The translations under genes were made by a program, and so were the position numbers. The notes beneath the pieces were generated by a model. That model was not told the DNA's origin, ran no database searches, and saw nothing but the letters and a program-made list of their open reading frames with translations. Shown here in pieces: positions 49,831-60,344 of a DNA stretch of 64,000 nt (position 1 is its first letter; each line of letters opens with the position of its first letter). Origin of the DNA: Haemonchus contortus (lineage: Eukaryota; Nematoda; Chromadorea; Rhabditida; Trichostrongylidae); contig LS997562.1 of assembly GCA_000469685.2 (NCBI GenBank), forward strand, positions 29,336,177 through 29,400,176. The letters are read 5' to 3'.

Positions 49831-50508
49831 CTAGAGGTTTCCCGAGCGCCTGTGTGGCAAGTCGCGTACATGTTTCAATTGCCCTTGGTAGACTACCCAC
49901 TCACGGAGAGCTTTGCCCTTGTTTCGCTCTCGCGCTTGTTGGCGCAATTCATTCTCGCGTCTTCGTTCATCTTGGGTCATGCTCCTTCGGATGAAGACAT
50001 TAGAGAGTCCAGCATTCCGAAGTAGGCGAGCATTAGCTAGAGCACGGCGCCAGTGGGACCTAGTAGGCAGAACTACTTTGACGAGACGTGGGCGCCCAGG
50101 GTCTGGCTTGCCCATCCGATATACCTCAGTCGGCCGACACTCCACATCCAGAGCATCTAAAACTGTGCTGACTTTCTCCTCCAGATCACTCTGACGCGAA
50201 GAAGCGGGAGCGGCACCTTGCATCTCGTCAAGACCGGAGATGACGATGCTGCGACCACGCTTATCACTTTCGAGGAACTCGGAAAATTCTGTTTGAATTT
50301 TCTCAGAAAGAGCGATAAGCATGTTACCTATCGTCGGATCTTGATTGAGTTCCATTATACTCTTTATAAGCTCCATAGCCGACATATTTTTAAAGGTAGC
50401 TGCCGGAAAATCAGATACAGCCTGAGAACTGCCCTTCCCACTCGAACTAGAAGGGGGTTGAGAGAAAGCATTAGAGCTTTTCTTTTGACGCTGCTCCTTT
50501 GAGGGCAT
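49831..50508 (-). CDS. CR1-like LINE ORF1 protein
   Basis: Nucleic-acid-binding protein encoded upstream of the LINE RT. The likely start is the ATG at 50508 (MPSKEQRQKK) rather than the one at 50541. Ser-rich N-terminus, helical centre (MELNQDPTIG onward), an RGRSIVISGLDE strand as in LINE ORF1 RNA-binding folds, and a charged C-terminus rich in RRREN and QARERNKGK. About 225 codons and open throughout. BEL element E2 is inserted 35-40 bp upstream, in the LINE's 5' leader, which continues from 60823 on the far side. Confidence 0.7.
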   Translation of the reverse strand: MPSKEQRQKKSSNAFSQPPSSSSGKGSSQAVSDFPAATFKNMSAMELIKSIMELNQDPTIGNMLIALSEKIQTEFSEFLESDKRGRSIVISGLDEMQGAAPASSRQSDLEEKVSTVLDALDVECRPTEVYRMGKPDPGRPRLVKVVLPTRSHWRRALANARLLRNAGLSNVFIRRSMTQDERRRENELRQQARERNKGKALREWVVYQGQLKHVRDLPHRRSGNL

Positions 50509-50547
50509 TTTTGACCTTTGATCTACCGAAAATAGAGTCAATACCCA

Positions 50548-51020
50548 TATCGCGGAATCCGCGAGTTCGTGCTATACGAGAAATTCTTTTCTCTCTCCCA
50601 TAACATAAGCGAGCTTGCGAGCTTATCAGGGAGAAAAAATCAGAAATTCTCAACGGCGATGGTATGAACAACATAGGCAGGCTTTAAATACATGGCCTGT
50701 AATGCCGCGACTACCCTTTTTTCTATCACCTTTTCTTCAGTCTCGCACTTACATTCATCTCTTGCGACCTCGTTTGTTAGCGAGCATAGTAGTGTTTCGC
50801 TCTGAGATTCCTTGGGGTTTAGGAGATTTGAGATTATTGTTAAGGCATATAAGATTTCTGGGACTTCAGATTACACCTCAGCAGAGTCACTTTGTTATCG
50901 CTCTTTCGTGTAACATTCTAGTTTAGCAATAAAGTTTCTGTTTGATATTTCACTGTTGTCCAAACGCGTGGCGGTTAAACTCCGGAAGTTATTTATCAAG
51001 CATACACGGTCTATTTTATA
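50548..51020 (+). repeat. 5' LTR of E2
   Basis: 473 bp, starts TATCGCGG and ends TTTTATA. Has TTTAAATA near 50683 and AATAAA at 50928-50933. A 103-codon open frame (50615-50926) is present identically in both LTRs but has no domain. Confidence 0.95.
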
Positions 51021-51033
51021 TGGTGCATCGGCC
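51021..51033 (+). other. E2 primer binding site, tRNA-Gly
   Basis: TGGTGCATCGGCC directly after the LTR matches the tRNA-Gly 3' end over 13 bases, the same primer as E1 but with a shorter match. Confidence 0.8.
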
Positions 51034-51182
51034 CCAAGGACCCAGGAGTCGCAGGTACGATTTAAAAGAACTTCTAACATTTGAGCAAGATTTTTTTGTG
51101 ATACTCCATTTTGGAGGCGCACTTGAGATAGTCGTTTCTAAAGTTTTCTTTCCTCTACGATCCAGTTGTCATACATATTAAA

Positions 51183-54100
51183 ATGGCAGGACCTGTCCAA
51201 CTGAAATCGCAAAAAATGCTTCTAACGCGATATACTAATACACTACGTCAGTTGATAACGAAATCCTGCGATATGATTAGGTCAGACCAAACTCTGCAGA
51301 TATTATCCCAAATGAGTGTAGAAATAGGCATATCAATCAATTTAGTAAATGATACTCTACGAGATTTCACGGAGGTAGTAGACCGATTACAAGAACCCTT
51401 AACTCAAGACCAGGAGCAACAAATTGATGATTATATTTCAAAAACCCTAGAGGCCCTTGAGGAGGCCAGAGAACTCCATGCCCAAATAGAGGTGAAGAAA
51501 GTACTATTAAGAGTTCCGAACCCACATAGCGGAACGAACACGATAGAAATTCCATGTGCCAAGGTAGAGTTACCGGCTATACCAATCCCCACTTTCACTG
51601 GGAAAATTGGGGAATTCGAAAATTTCTGGGCACTTTTTAACGCAAACGTCCACAGTCAAAATCTTTCGAACTTGCAAAAGTTCAATTACCTCGTAAGAAG
51701 CCTAAAGGGCGAAGCAAAAGAAATAATCAAGCGTTATCCTATCACGGATGAAAACTATGATGCCGCTATTAATGCATTACAGGCAAAATATGGTGATAAA
51801 TCGAAACAGATTTATGACCTTCAAGTTCGTTTAGAACGGGCTAAAGCACGGAGCCCTGATATTGAAGAACAGAGAAGACTGCTGGACTACATAATTTCGA
51901 TCACCACCCAGTTAGAGTTCAAAAATGTCAACCTGAACGGTTCCTTCATTGCTCAAAAAATTTTATCAAAATTCCAACCAGACCTCCAAAGAAAACTTCT
52001 CCGATTACGAATGGGTTCTGAGCGGGTTGAAGAGAATTGGTCTATAAAAAATATTCTCGAGGATCTTGACAATGTAATTACAGCAGAGGAAAAGATAACA
52101 GAAATGTTACGCAGTAATGAGGAACTCCAAGGAAAGGTTAAACAAACCCTCCCACCCAAGGGACTGAAAAGTGAAGGGAATTCTATAAGTCGACCACTGC
52201 CTTGCCTTTTTTGTCAATTAGGGAATCACACTTCGGGTAACTGTCGAAAAATCAGCACTATTAAAGAAAGAACGGAGTTTTTACTGCAAAGTAAGCGATG
52301 CCTCAACTGCGCGAAAACTGGACATTTGGTGAAAGATTGTTTGAGTAATGGGTGTCATATATGCGACGGAAAGAAACATCATTATTCAATATGTCCAAAG
52401 AAACAAAACGTGAAGCCCCTAGGGAATACGACTTCACCTAAAAAATCCGCACCCGACGTTTCCGCGATCACAGCGAAACGTACGACCAAAGAAGGGAAAA
52501 AACCCGCACATCGTCAGAACCTCGCGATTACCAATAGTACGGAACCGCTTCTTACTGACGAAGACGAAGCCACCGCATGTTGCATGTCCAATCAAAAAGA
52601 TGAAAGCACGTCAATGTTTTTTAACAGCAAAGATGTTCTCTTACTTACTGGATGTGCCACAGTACAGAGTCCAACTACGGGTCTGCTCAGAAAAGTAGAA
52701 TTTCTCCTTGATACTGGAGCAGATAGGTCATTCATTAGTCAACAACTGGCAGATGAGTTAAATTTGAAAACACAGAACAGAGTAAACTTATCTGTGTTCA
52801 CTTTTGGCTCGAAAACACCTCAACAAAAAACATATGAGACCGTTTCGCTAGATATCTGGGATATACAGGGCAACACCCATAAAATCCTCCTATGCAAAAC
52901 TGATATCATTACGGAGAAAGCGAAACAAGTCCATCTGACACCTCAAGATATCGACTACCTGCGGAAAGAAAATATTCTCCTTGCTAAAGCTAATACCACC
53001 TCGGTGCATCCCCAATTACTTATAGGGTGTGACCAACTCTGGCCCCTGTTGCATACATCAAGCCCACAACACATTCTTCCTTCAGGGTTATTTGCAATAC
53101 CATCCAAATTAGGCTACCTATTAAGCGGGCGTCAGGAAAACGATTCTTCAATTATTAACCTGTTTGACACGTCAACCGTAGGAACCTTGGAGGTTAATGA
53201 TGTAGACCAATGGGACCACTATTGGTCTTTGGAAGCGGCAGGAGTTGAAGAATTCACAGGCGCCAGATATGCAGAAAAATTGGCCGTTAATGCGAAAGTA
53301 CAACAGTTTTTTAATGACACTATAGAAAGGCGGGAAGACGGCTACTATGTTCGTCTTCCCTTCAAAGATAACAAGTCAGAGCTGCCTTCTAATATAACAC
53401 TAGCATATCGCCGTTTGCTTAGTGTCTTAAAATCCCTTAGAGCAAAGCCCGAACTACTCAATCAGTACAATGAAGTTTTTCGAGATCAGTTAGAAAAGGG
53501 AATATTAGAAGAAATTCAGGAGCCGGGCTTGAATTGCTCCAAATTAGTACATTATTTGCCTCATCAACCGGTAATAACTCCACTCAAAGAAACCACTAAG
53601 CTACGTGTAGTTTATGATGCCTCCTCTCACGTTAGGGGTTACCCCTCGTTGAACGAAGTCATTCACCAGGGACCTCTTATACTCCCTGACTTATATGGAC
53701 TCTTGTTAAAATTCCGCACATCACCACACGTTGCGATTTCCGATGTTGAAAAAGCCTTCCTACAAGTAAGATTAAATGAGGAAGACAGGGACGTAACGAG
53801 GTGCCTCTGGGTAAAGGATATCAATAAAGAGGCAAAAGGCGAGAACCTTGCGGTTTATCGATTTACAAGAGTCACGTTCGGGATAAATGTATCACCCTTT
53901 CTTTTGGCAGCTACTATTAGATACCATATTGAACATGAAGTGAAAGACGTAGAGTTAGCAAGTGAAATTAGTGAAAACCTCTATGTAGACAACTTGATAC
54001 TTTTGGCAAACAATAAAGAAGATATTTTGAACAAAGCACTTAATGCGAGAACTATTTTCCAGCAAATGAACATGAATCTGCGCGAGTTCCTTATAAGTGA

Positions 54101-57100
54101 TAAAACGGCACTAGAACTTCTTCCAGCAGAAATATGTTCAAAGAAAAGGGAACAAAAAGTCCTAGGGGTTCTTTGGAATTCTGAGAGCGATACATTGTCA
54201 ATAACATGTACGTTCGCAAAAGCTCCCAAAATTACTAAACGAGTAGTTGCCCATCAGATAGCTTCCATTTACGATCCGTTGGGATGGCTGGTCCCTCTGC
54301 TTGTTCAACTCAAATGCTTCCAACAAAAGTTATGGATAGAAGGGTATGATTGGGACCAGGAAATTTCCCAAACACTCTGCGAGGAGTGGAGGAAACTTTG
54401 CGATGGAGCCGATGGATTCCAAAGGACATTCCAGAGGGAAATTCCGATACAACACCCGAACGTCAACATAGCCGTATTCGCTGACGCCAGTGACCATGCA
54501 ATGGCAGCCTGCGCATACGCTATCAACTTCGAAAACAATTCTTTACTCATGGCAAAATCAAAATTGCCTTCCATTAAGACAAAAACAACTATTCCAAAAT
54601 TAGAAATGAATGCCATGACTATGGGTGTTCGAATGGCTAGGTCAGTATGCGAAAAATTGAAAAAAATGACTAAGGCGATAAAATTCGTATTCATTTTTAC
54701 GGATTCTCAAATAGTTCTTAACTGGGTAAATAAACCGATTGAGCAGAAGGGTCTCGGAGTTCTAGTACGTAATCGGATAAAAGAAATCCGCGCAATACTG
54801 TCATCATTACTCAAAGAGGGAATAACCGTATTCTTTGGATATGTACCAACAAAACTGAATCCAGCTGATATAGGCACGCGAGGCCTTTCTAAAGAGCAAT
54901 TTAGAACAAGTGATTGGTGGAGTGGACCAGCATTCTTGCGAGAACCGATATCTTTATGGAATGGTCCCTTGATCAAGGTGGCGGATTTAGAATTCAGGGA
55001 AGAAACTCCCATAGAATTAGAAACAACTTTCAACTTCATGACGGTTAATATTGAAAACGACAGCGACTTTCAATTTCCATTACATCGCTATAATTCACTC
55101 AAAAAAGGAATACGCGTCATGGGCTGGATACTTAGGTTTTTGAGAAATCTGTTAAAACAATTGCCTGGCCCAAGCAGAGAACGTATTTTACGAAACATTC
55201 CAGAGCTGCAGCAATTCTCAGAAATAATAGGAACATTAAACGGATTAGAAATACGCAAAGCGAGGCAAATGATAATTAGAAACCATCAGCTGTCCGTTCT
55301 CTCCCCAGAGTACATTAAATCCATGAACAAGACCCTAAAATTGTTCAAGGATAACGATGGGTTGTGGCGGGCTCGGGGGAGACTAGGAAAAGCATCCCTG
55401 ACAGATGACGCGAAATTCCCTATATTCATCGCTCCCAATACTGAATTGGCATCAAAAATCATAAGCGAAGCCCATGGTACATATCACAAAGGTGTATCTC
55501 ACATAATGGCAACTGTGCGAGAAAAATATTGGATACCCAAATTAAGACAGCAAGCTCGGAAATTAACTAGTCAGTGTGTAAAATGTAGACGTTTTAACGC
55601 GGTACCCTACTGTTATCCGGATACACCAGACCTTCCCCCACACAGAGTACAAAAAACTAGACCGTTCGAGAATATTGGGCTAGATTTTTTTGACTTGCCC
55701 CCAGTCAAAGAAAATGGCGAACTGAACAAATCATATGGATGCATTTTCACCTGTGCAGTGACACGAATGGTACACCTAGAAGTATTGCGAAGCATGAGTA
55801 CAGAAAACTTCCTTAATGCCTTGCGAAGATTTTTTTCGCGACGCGGTGTCCCCGCCTCAATAACGTGTGACAATGCACCAACCTTTCTTTTAAGTGCCGA
55901 AATTCTAAGTAGTACCAGTCGAGATGAAGTAACTGGGTTCTTAGCGAATAATGCGATAGAATGGAAACACATAACTCCTTATGCCCCTTGGCAAGGAGGT
56001 TTCTACGAAAGATTAATAAAGTCCATAAAACACTCGTTCTATAAGGCGATTGGACGAGCACAGCTTTCATTCGATAACCTCACAACCATCATTACAGAAG
56101 TCGAAGCAACGATAAATACGCGACCTCTAACGTACCAAGAATCTAATCTTGAGGAGTTCAGCTCTCTTAGACCTATTGACTTTATTCAAAATCACATAGA
56201 TATGACGTTTCCATTCGAAAATATAGAGATCAATACCTCAGACCCAGATTACTTACCCCCGGCAGAAAAGTTATCCTTAGAAACTCGACAGCAAGCAATT
56301 CACGCCCTACATTCATCTATCAAGTTTACAGATCGTTTTTGGACGTTGTGGCAACAACATTATCTAACTAGTTTGCGCGAACAACACAAATCAAGAATTT
56401 CACAAGGTCGTACTAGCTCGTCAGATCCAAAAGAAGGTGCGTTAGTTCTTGTCACGGATCCCAGCCTACCACGCAACGAGTGGAAGATGGCGCGTATAAT
56501 CAGTCTTAAACCATCATTGGACGGAACAGTCAGAGAAGTAGAGTTAATGACCTCGAATAAGCGAAAAATTAGAAGACCGGTAAACCTTATCGCGCCAATG
56601 GAAATCACTTGTAATGAACCAGATTTGCCTAAGGACCACGAAGCCAACCGCAGTTCACAAAAAGCTTACAACTTGCGACCCCGAAAAATAGTCAACTATA
56701 ACGGAAACACAATAACAACGCCATTAGGACTTCACTCACCCAAGGAGATAATTACCTCGCTCACTATTTTAACATTGCTATCTGTTTTCAGTATATCTTC
56801 TTGCCAATATATTCATATGGAATGCAGTGAGAAGGGAATCATTATAAGAAACGAGAACAGGATAGCGTTTGAGGTTTGCATCGAAACTGAATGCAAAGCT
56901 TATGCGAACTCCACCCCTTATGAGTTGGTGAAATTCGATCCGCAGCTCACGCTTCATGAACATAGCGTTTTTCTCAGATGGCAGATAAATCAAACAATCT
57001 CTTCAATGGAAATGACCTGTCAGGGGTTAGAATTTTGCGCAAATCTGCAATGCTCACTTTGCCTAGCAGTGCTACTTAATCCGGAATGTTGGCCTATAGG

Positions 57101-58949
57101 ATCTCTACTCATCATTTTTCTCATAATTTATCTCATAACGGCATTATTATATGCACTCCTCTATGTCCCTATCACCGTGGGAAAACCTATCAGATTGTTG
57201 GCAACATTTATACTTATCCTCAGTCGTAAAGTCGTCATGCTTACCCTTCACATTCTAGGTAAACTCACGCGAATTCCAGCGAAATCAAGCGAAAGCATAC
57301 GATTACGAAAAATTGCGGAAGCACTTGCAGTTCTTACAGTATGTCATCAGGTATATTTTTCTGCGAATGCTTGCCAAGATTTGGACGCCTTTTCGGTGAA
57401 CTCGGAAATATGCTCTACATCTAAGGATTGCACAATAACCTTACTAGAGATCCTAAAACTCAATAGCTTCAAACAGCAAGCTTGTTTACGCATTTATGCG
57501 AATAATTCACTTATTTCACGATTAACCTTACGATGGAAGGGTTTAGATCTTAGTTGCGATCACGATACGATTTCCTTTACTCGCGACGCCGATCTTCACG
57601 TTTTAGACAGTAAACGATGCCCTCTTATGGGATCTTGCAAAGGAAACAATTGCGCTAACATTAAAACAACAGACCTGATAGAAGACTTAGAAGAGGCAAA
57701 TAGCTACCCTGGTAAAACACATTGTATGGAATCATGTGGGGGATTGGGCTGTAATTGCTTTTTACCTAGTTCTGGATGTTTATTTTATCGAGTTTACGCA
57801 ATACCAAAAAGCGATGAGATTTACGAAATATCGCGATGTATTATGTGGAAGGAGCGAGTAAAGTTGGAAGTTACCATTGAGCGCGAAGGGAAATCCCATC
57901 ATTACGTTATTGCAATGATGCCCAACGTACCAAAAATACTGCAAAACTTTACAATAACAATGACTTCGCTAGCGATCCCACCCTTACCCATTCTTGGTGC
58001 GAAATTTATTTCAAATGGACTCAACTTTGCGTTTTGGCGTGAGCACGATAAGTTTTTACTGCACTGCAATTCAAGAGAAGCGGCGCAAAATCTCAGCTGC
58101 GATTTTCATGATAACTGTCATTGCAACCCTGCAGAAAATAAAGTAATATGCGAATGCCAAACGATATCAGCTGGTGAAATTTTCAATGATATCTCTCGCA
58201 AACTACCGATAAATATAGGCACAGCACGGTTCTTTCAAATGAACAACTCACAAGTTGTAGCACGTATACGTGATACAACTTCCTCAGAATTCATCATCAA
58301 ATTTCAAAGTGCAGTGGAGAATACCTCTCAAGAAGTGCGAAAACATCCGTGTTCAGTAAAAAACGCGATTCTCACAGGATGTTATCGCTGCTGGAGAGGA
58401 GCAGAGGCGATTATATCCTGCAATTCCCCACATTTCACGATAGGAGAGGTTATATGTGACCGCGAAACCTTCGTTATTCAATGCTCTCCGAAAGGGGAAA
58501 AGAGCACCCTACGATTTATGCGAAATTATGCAAGAAACCGAATAAACTGCACATTAAGATGTGCAAAAGAGAGTTATTTTGTTCTTACAGGCCTCTTAAA
58601 ATTTGTAGAACCTTGGCATTATCCAGGGAAAGCAAATCTAAAAAATAGTCAGGCAGCATTCCAATCATGGGAATGGCCAGATTTTTTCCATATAAGCGAT
58701 ATCCTATTTTCTTGGCAAAAATCTATTCTCATTTTAATTATACTCCTTATGCTCGTGCTCGTATTCACGTATCTCTACTTGCCATTTATTCTGGCGTTTC
58801 TGATTCGAAGTGCGATACGAATAACACTTTGGATATTCCTAACGATTCCTATGCAAATTATGCGAACCTTATTTACGGTTTGTCGACAACAATTGAGCGA
58901 AAAATTTCACATCCAACGCGAGAAGGCATATTGCGAAAAATCACTATAA
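51183..58949 (+). CDS. E2 Gag-Pol-Env polyprotein, 2588 codons, open
   Basis: One frame covers all functions. Gag: DUF1759-type region about residues 125-330, three C-X2-C-X4-H-X4-C knuckles from C341 to about 405. Protease: LLDTGAD with D510. Reverse transcriptase: SDVEKAFLQV and YVDN at 934-937. RNase H: FADAS with D1101 and FTDSQ near 1175. Integrase: HHCC finger about 1432-1475, catalytic D1501, D1563, E1609, then the DUF5641-type end. Env: hydrophobic signal near 1857-1875, membrane segments 1971-2025, a second signal-like segment near 2043, a Cys-rich ectodomain with the phlebovirus Gc (G2)-like GGLGCNCF...SSGCLFY block at about 2184-2203, several N-x-S/T sites, and a final membrane anchor about 2514-2545. 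This is an envelope of the class II fusion type known from Tas/Cer7 elements. No stop separates pol and env. Nothing visible breaks it. Confidence 0.95.
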   Translation: MAGPVQLKSQKMLLTRYTNTLRQLITKSCDMIRSDQTLQILSQMSVEIGISINLVNDTLRDFTEVVDRLQEPLTQDQEQQIDDYISKTLEALEEARELHAQIEVKKVLLRVPNPHSGTNTIEIPCAKVELPAIPIPTFTGKIGEFENFWALFNANVHSQNLSNLQKFNYLVRSLKGEAKEIIKRYPITDENYDAAINALQAKYGDKSKQIYDLQVRLERAKARSPDIEEQRRLLDYIISITTQLEFKNVNLNGSFIAQKILSKFQPDLQRKLLRLRMGSERVEENWSIKNILEDLDNVITAEEKITEMLRSNEELQGKVKQTLPPKGLKSEGNSISRPLPCLFCQLGNHTSGNCRKISTIKERTEFLLQSKRCLNCAKTGHLVKDCLSNGCHICDGKKHHYSICPKKQNVKPLGNTTSPKKSAPDVSAITAKRTTKEGKKPAHRQNLAITNSTEPLLTDEDEATACCMSNQKDESTSMFFNSKDVLLLTGCATVQSPTTGLLRKVEFLLDTGADRSFISQQLADELNLKTQNRVNLSVFTFGSKTPQQKTYETVSLDIWDIQGNTHKILLCKTDIITEKAKQVHLTPQDIDYLRKENILLAKANTTSVHPQLLIGCDQLWPLLHTSSPQHILPSGLFAIPSKLGYLLSGRQENDSSIINLFDTSTVGTLEVNDVDQWDHYWSLEAAGVEEFTGARYAEKLAVNAKVQQFFNDTIERREDGYYVRLPFKDNKSELPSNITLAYRRLLSVLKSLRAKPELLNQYNEVFRDQLEKGILEEIQEPGLNCSKLVHYLPHQPVITPLKETTKLRVVYDASSHVRGYPSLNEVIHQGPLILPDLYGLLLKFRTSPHVAISDVEKAFLQVRLNEEDRDVTRCLWVKDINKEAKGENLAVYRFTRVTFGINVSPFLLAATIRYHIEHEVKDVELASEISENLYVDNLILLANNKEDILNKALNARTIFQQMNMNLREFLISDKTALELLPAEICSKKREQKVLGVLWNSESDTLSITCTFAKAPKITKRVVAHQIASIYDPLGWLVPLLVQLKCFQQKLWIEGYDWDQEISQTLCEEWRKLCDGADGFQRTFQREIPIQHPNVNIAVFADASDHAMAACAYAINFENNSLLMAKSKLPSIKTKTTIPKLEMNAMTMGVRMARSVCEKLKKMTKAIKFVFIFTDSQIVLNWVNKPIEQKGLGVLVRNRIKEIRAILSSLLKEGITVFFGYVPTKLNPADIGTRGLSKEQFRTSDWWSGPAFLREPISLWNGPLIKVADLEFREETPIELETTFNFMTVNIENDSDFQFPLHRYNSLKKGIRVMGWILRFLRNLLKQLPGPSRERILRNIPELQQFSEIIGTLNGLEIRKARQMIIRNHQLSVLSPEYIKSMNKTLKLFKDNDGLWRARGRLGKASLTDDAKFPIFIAPNTELASKIISEAHGTYHKGVSHIMATVREKYWIPKLRQQARKLTSQCVKCRRFNAVPYCYPDTPDLPPHRVQKTRPFENIGLDFFDLPPVKENGELNKSYGCIFTCAVTRMVHLEVLRSMSTENFLNALRRFFSRRGVPASITCDNAPTFLLSAEILSSTSRDEVTGFLANNAIEWKHITPYAPWQGGFYERLIKSIKHSFYKAIGRAQLSFDNLTTIITEVEATINTRPLTYQESNLEEFSSLRPIDFIQNHIDMTFPFENIEINTSDPDYLPPAEKLSLETRQQAIHALHSSIKFTDRFWTLWQQHYLTSLREQHKSRISQGRTSSSDPKEGALVLVTDPSLPRNEWKMARIISLKPSLDGTVREVELMTSNKRKIRRPVNLIAPMEITCNEPDLPKDHEANRSSQKAYNLRPRKIVNYNGNTITTPLGLHSPKEIITSLTILTLLSVFSISSCQYIHMECSEKGIIIRNENRIAFEVCIETECKAYANSTPYELVKFDPQLTLHEHSVFLRWQINQTISSMEMTCQGLEFCANLQCSLCLAVLLNPECWPIGSLLIIFLIIYLITALLYALLYVPITVGKPIRLLATFILILSRKVVMLTLHILGKLTRIPAKSSESIRLRKIAEALAVLTVCHQVYFSANACQDLDAFSVNSEICSTSKDCTITLLEILKLNSFKQQACLRIYANNSLISRLTLRWKGLDLSCDHDTISFTRDADLHVLDSKRCPLMGSCKGNNCANIKTTDLIEDLEEANSYPGKTHCMESCGGLGCNCFLPSSGCLFYRVYAIPKSDEIYEISRCIMWKERVKLEVTIEREGKSHHYVIAMMPNVPKILQNFTITMTSLAIPPLPILGAKFISNGLNFAFWREHDKFLLHCNSREAAQNLSCDFHDNCHCNPAENKVICECQTISAGEIFNDISRKLPINIGTARFFQMNNSQVVARIRDTTSSEFIIKFQSAVENTSQEVRKHPCSVKNAILTGCYRCWRGAEAIISCNSPHFTIGEVICDRETFVIQCSPKGEKSTLRFMRNYARNRINCTLRCAKESYFVLTGLLKFVEPWHYPGKANLKNSQAAFQSWEWPDFFHISDILFSWQKSILILIILLMLVLVFTYLYLPFILAFLIRSAIRITLWIFLTIPMQIMRTLFTVCRQQLSEKFHIQREKAYCEKSL

Positions 58950-60289
58950 ATTGCAAGTTCATCACTAATCAAGTTTTTACAGAAAGATCTCGCTTATACA
59001 CCGAACAACAACGCGCCAAGATAGAACTAAAGCGACTCAAATCAGCCCTTCCGCCATTTCCAACTCCTGATCAGCTTTACAAGAACATAGTCTGTTGTTG
59101 TGGCGAAATTATGTACCTCATTGAATTGATAGACAATATTAAGGCAGATGTAGCTATCTTTTTTCAAGGCAATGAACCGTGGGGAATATTAGAGCGAAAC
59201 GCCCAAATCAAAGAACTAACTATCAAAAACTATTCTCTAAGACTGCGAAGTTTGCGACAAAGTCTCTCTCTTCTGTACTCCGCTGTCCCGGTCATGATTG
59301 CGATAAAAGCTACATCCACTAAAGCATGGCAATCTTATATGACCACCCCGCAGAAGTACACAAAGCAATCTGGAGAAAGGGCCCCACTTCTAACAGATCA
59401 ACAGGATATCGAACGCGTACTGAGCGATTACGAGCAAACGATCGAGGAATTGCTCACAAAGATAAAAGATATCCGCGAAGAATGCCTGTATCAGGAACGT
59501 TTCCAAGAAGACGACACTGGAAGGAAAATCTACAACGAGGTGAAGAGGCTCAACAGACAACTCAGCGAACTACAAGAAGCTCTACAGCAAGAACAACGCC
59601 CAGAAACCACAACAAACCAGACACAAACGGAAAATGAAGGACAGGCGCACATGGAGGGCGATGCCATCCACGAGGACGAACAGGTGCACATGGAGGGCGA
59701 TGCCATCCACGAGGACGAACAGGTGCACATGGAGGGCGATGCTGTCCACGAGGACGAACAAGAAAAGATAATGGAAAACGTGGAATATATGGAAGTTGTC
59801 AACGAGGACCTCGAGGATTATCCGCCACCACAAGACGATGCTATCATTAAGGCCTTAGAAGCCGAACTGAGCACCGTTTACGAACGACTCAAAAGACTTT
59901 CAAAAGAAAAAACTTGCTTTCCGCGAAGATACGAGACGGGAGTTAACCGAGCTGGCGAAGTAACCATGAAGTGTGCATTTTGTAATACCCCAGGAGATCA
60001 CTATTCTGACTCCTGTAGACACGCACCAACCGTAGCGGAACGATTAGATTATCTCAGGAAGCAGAACCGCTGTAAAATGTGCTTGGAAACTCAGTGTAAT
60101 AAGGATTACTCCTGTCCAAAGTTCAGGAAACCATGTCACCATTGCAAGAAAACCGGCCACGCTTCAGCTGTTTGCACCTTGCCGGAAACTTCATTAGAGA
60201 TTGCTACGCAGAGGTCCCAACTACAGATAACAGCTGATCGGATCCTGAAGCAGTTGAATGCTTTGCGAAACTCATTTCCAGAGAGATAA
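58667..60289 (+). CDS. E2 ORF2: post-env Gag-like zinc-knuckle protein
   Basis: Open frame of 540 codons overlapping the env end by 283 bp in another frame. The first 95 codons look like translated env antiframe; an acceptor TTTTTACAG ending at 58982, 33 bp after the env stop, suggests entry by splicing. The coding part then shows a helical domain (59060-59300) with IFFQGNEP and a Leu-rich helix ending LLYSAV, a long coiled coil (59395-59590), a 13-residue acidic repeat, and three Cys/His clusters (59970-60180): C-X2-C-X5-H-X4-C, a diverged C-X2-C cluster, and C-X2-C-X4-H-X4-C. Order and key words parallel E1 ORF2. Function unknown; a second nucleocapsid or accessory RNA-binding protein is plausible. 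Confidence 0.8.
   Translation: MGMARFFPYKRYPIFLAKIYSHFNYTPYARARIHVSLLAIYSGVSDSKCDTNNTLDIPNDSYANYANLIYGLSTTIERKISHPTREGILRKITINCKFITNQVFTERSRLYTEQQRAKIELKRLKSALPPFPTPDQLYKNIVCCCGEIMYLIELIDNIKADVAIFFQGNEPWGILERNAQIKELTIKNYSLRLRSLRQSLSLLYSAVPVMIAIKATSTKAWQSYMTTPQKYTKQSGERAPLLTDQQDIERVLSDYEQTIEELLTKIKDIREECLYQERFQEDDTGRKIYNEVKRLNRQLSELQEALQQEQRPETTTNQTQTENEGQAHMEGDAIHEDEQVHMEGDAIHEDEQVHMEGDAVHEDEQEKIMENVEYMEVVNEDLEDYPPPQDDAIIKALEAELSTVYERLKRLSKEKTCFPRRYETGVNRAGEVTMKCAFCNTPGDHYSDSCRHAPTVAERLDYLRKQNRCKMCLETQCNKDYSCPKFRKPCHHCKKTGHASAVCTLPETSLEIATQRSQLQITADRILKQLNALRNSFPER
58974..58982 (+). promoter_or_regulatory. Candidate splice acceptor for E2 ORF2
   Basis: GTTTTTACAG ends at 58982 just downstream of the env stop and inside the open ORF2 frame. 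Good match to the nematode acceptor. The donor is not identified. Confidence 0.4.
59645..59761 (+). repeat. 39-bp coding minisatellite, three copies
   Basis: Three units (59645, 59684, 59723) encode HMEGDAIHEDEQV-like acidic repeats within ORF2. They are nearly identical, hence recently expanded, and keep the frame. Confidence 0.95.
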
Positions 60290-60344
60290 GGAAAGACCAT
60301 GATCGACTCTCGGGGCGCTCGCAATCATACTTCGCGGCCGGGAG

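Noticed and set aside
50615..50926. 103-codon frame identical in both E2 LTRs
   Set aside because: Identity reflects LTR duplication; no domain and it spans the likely promoter and polyadenylation region.
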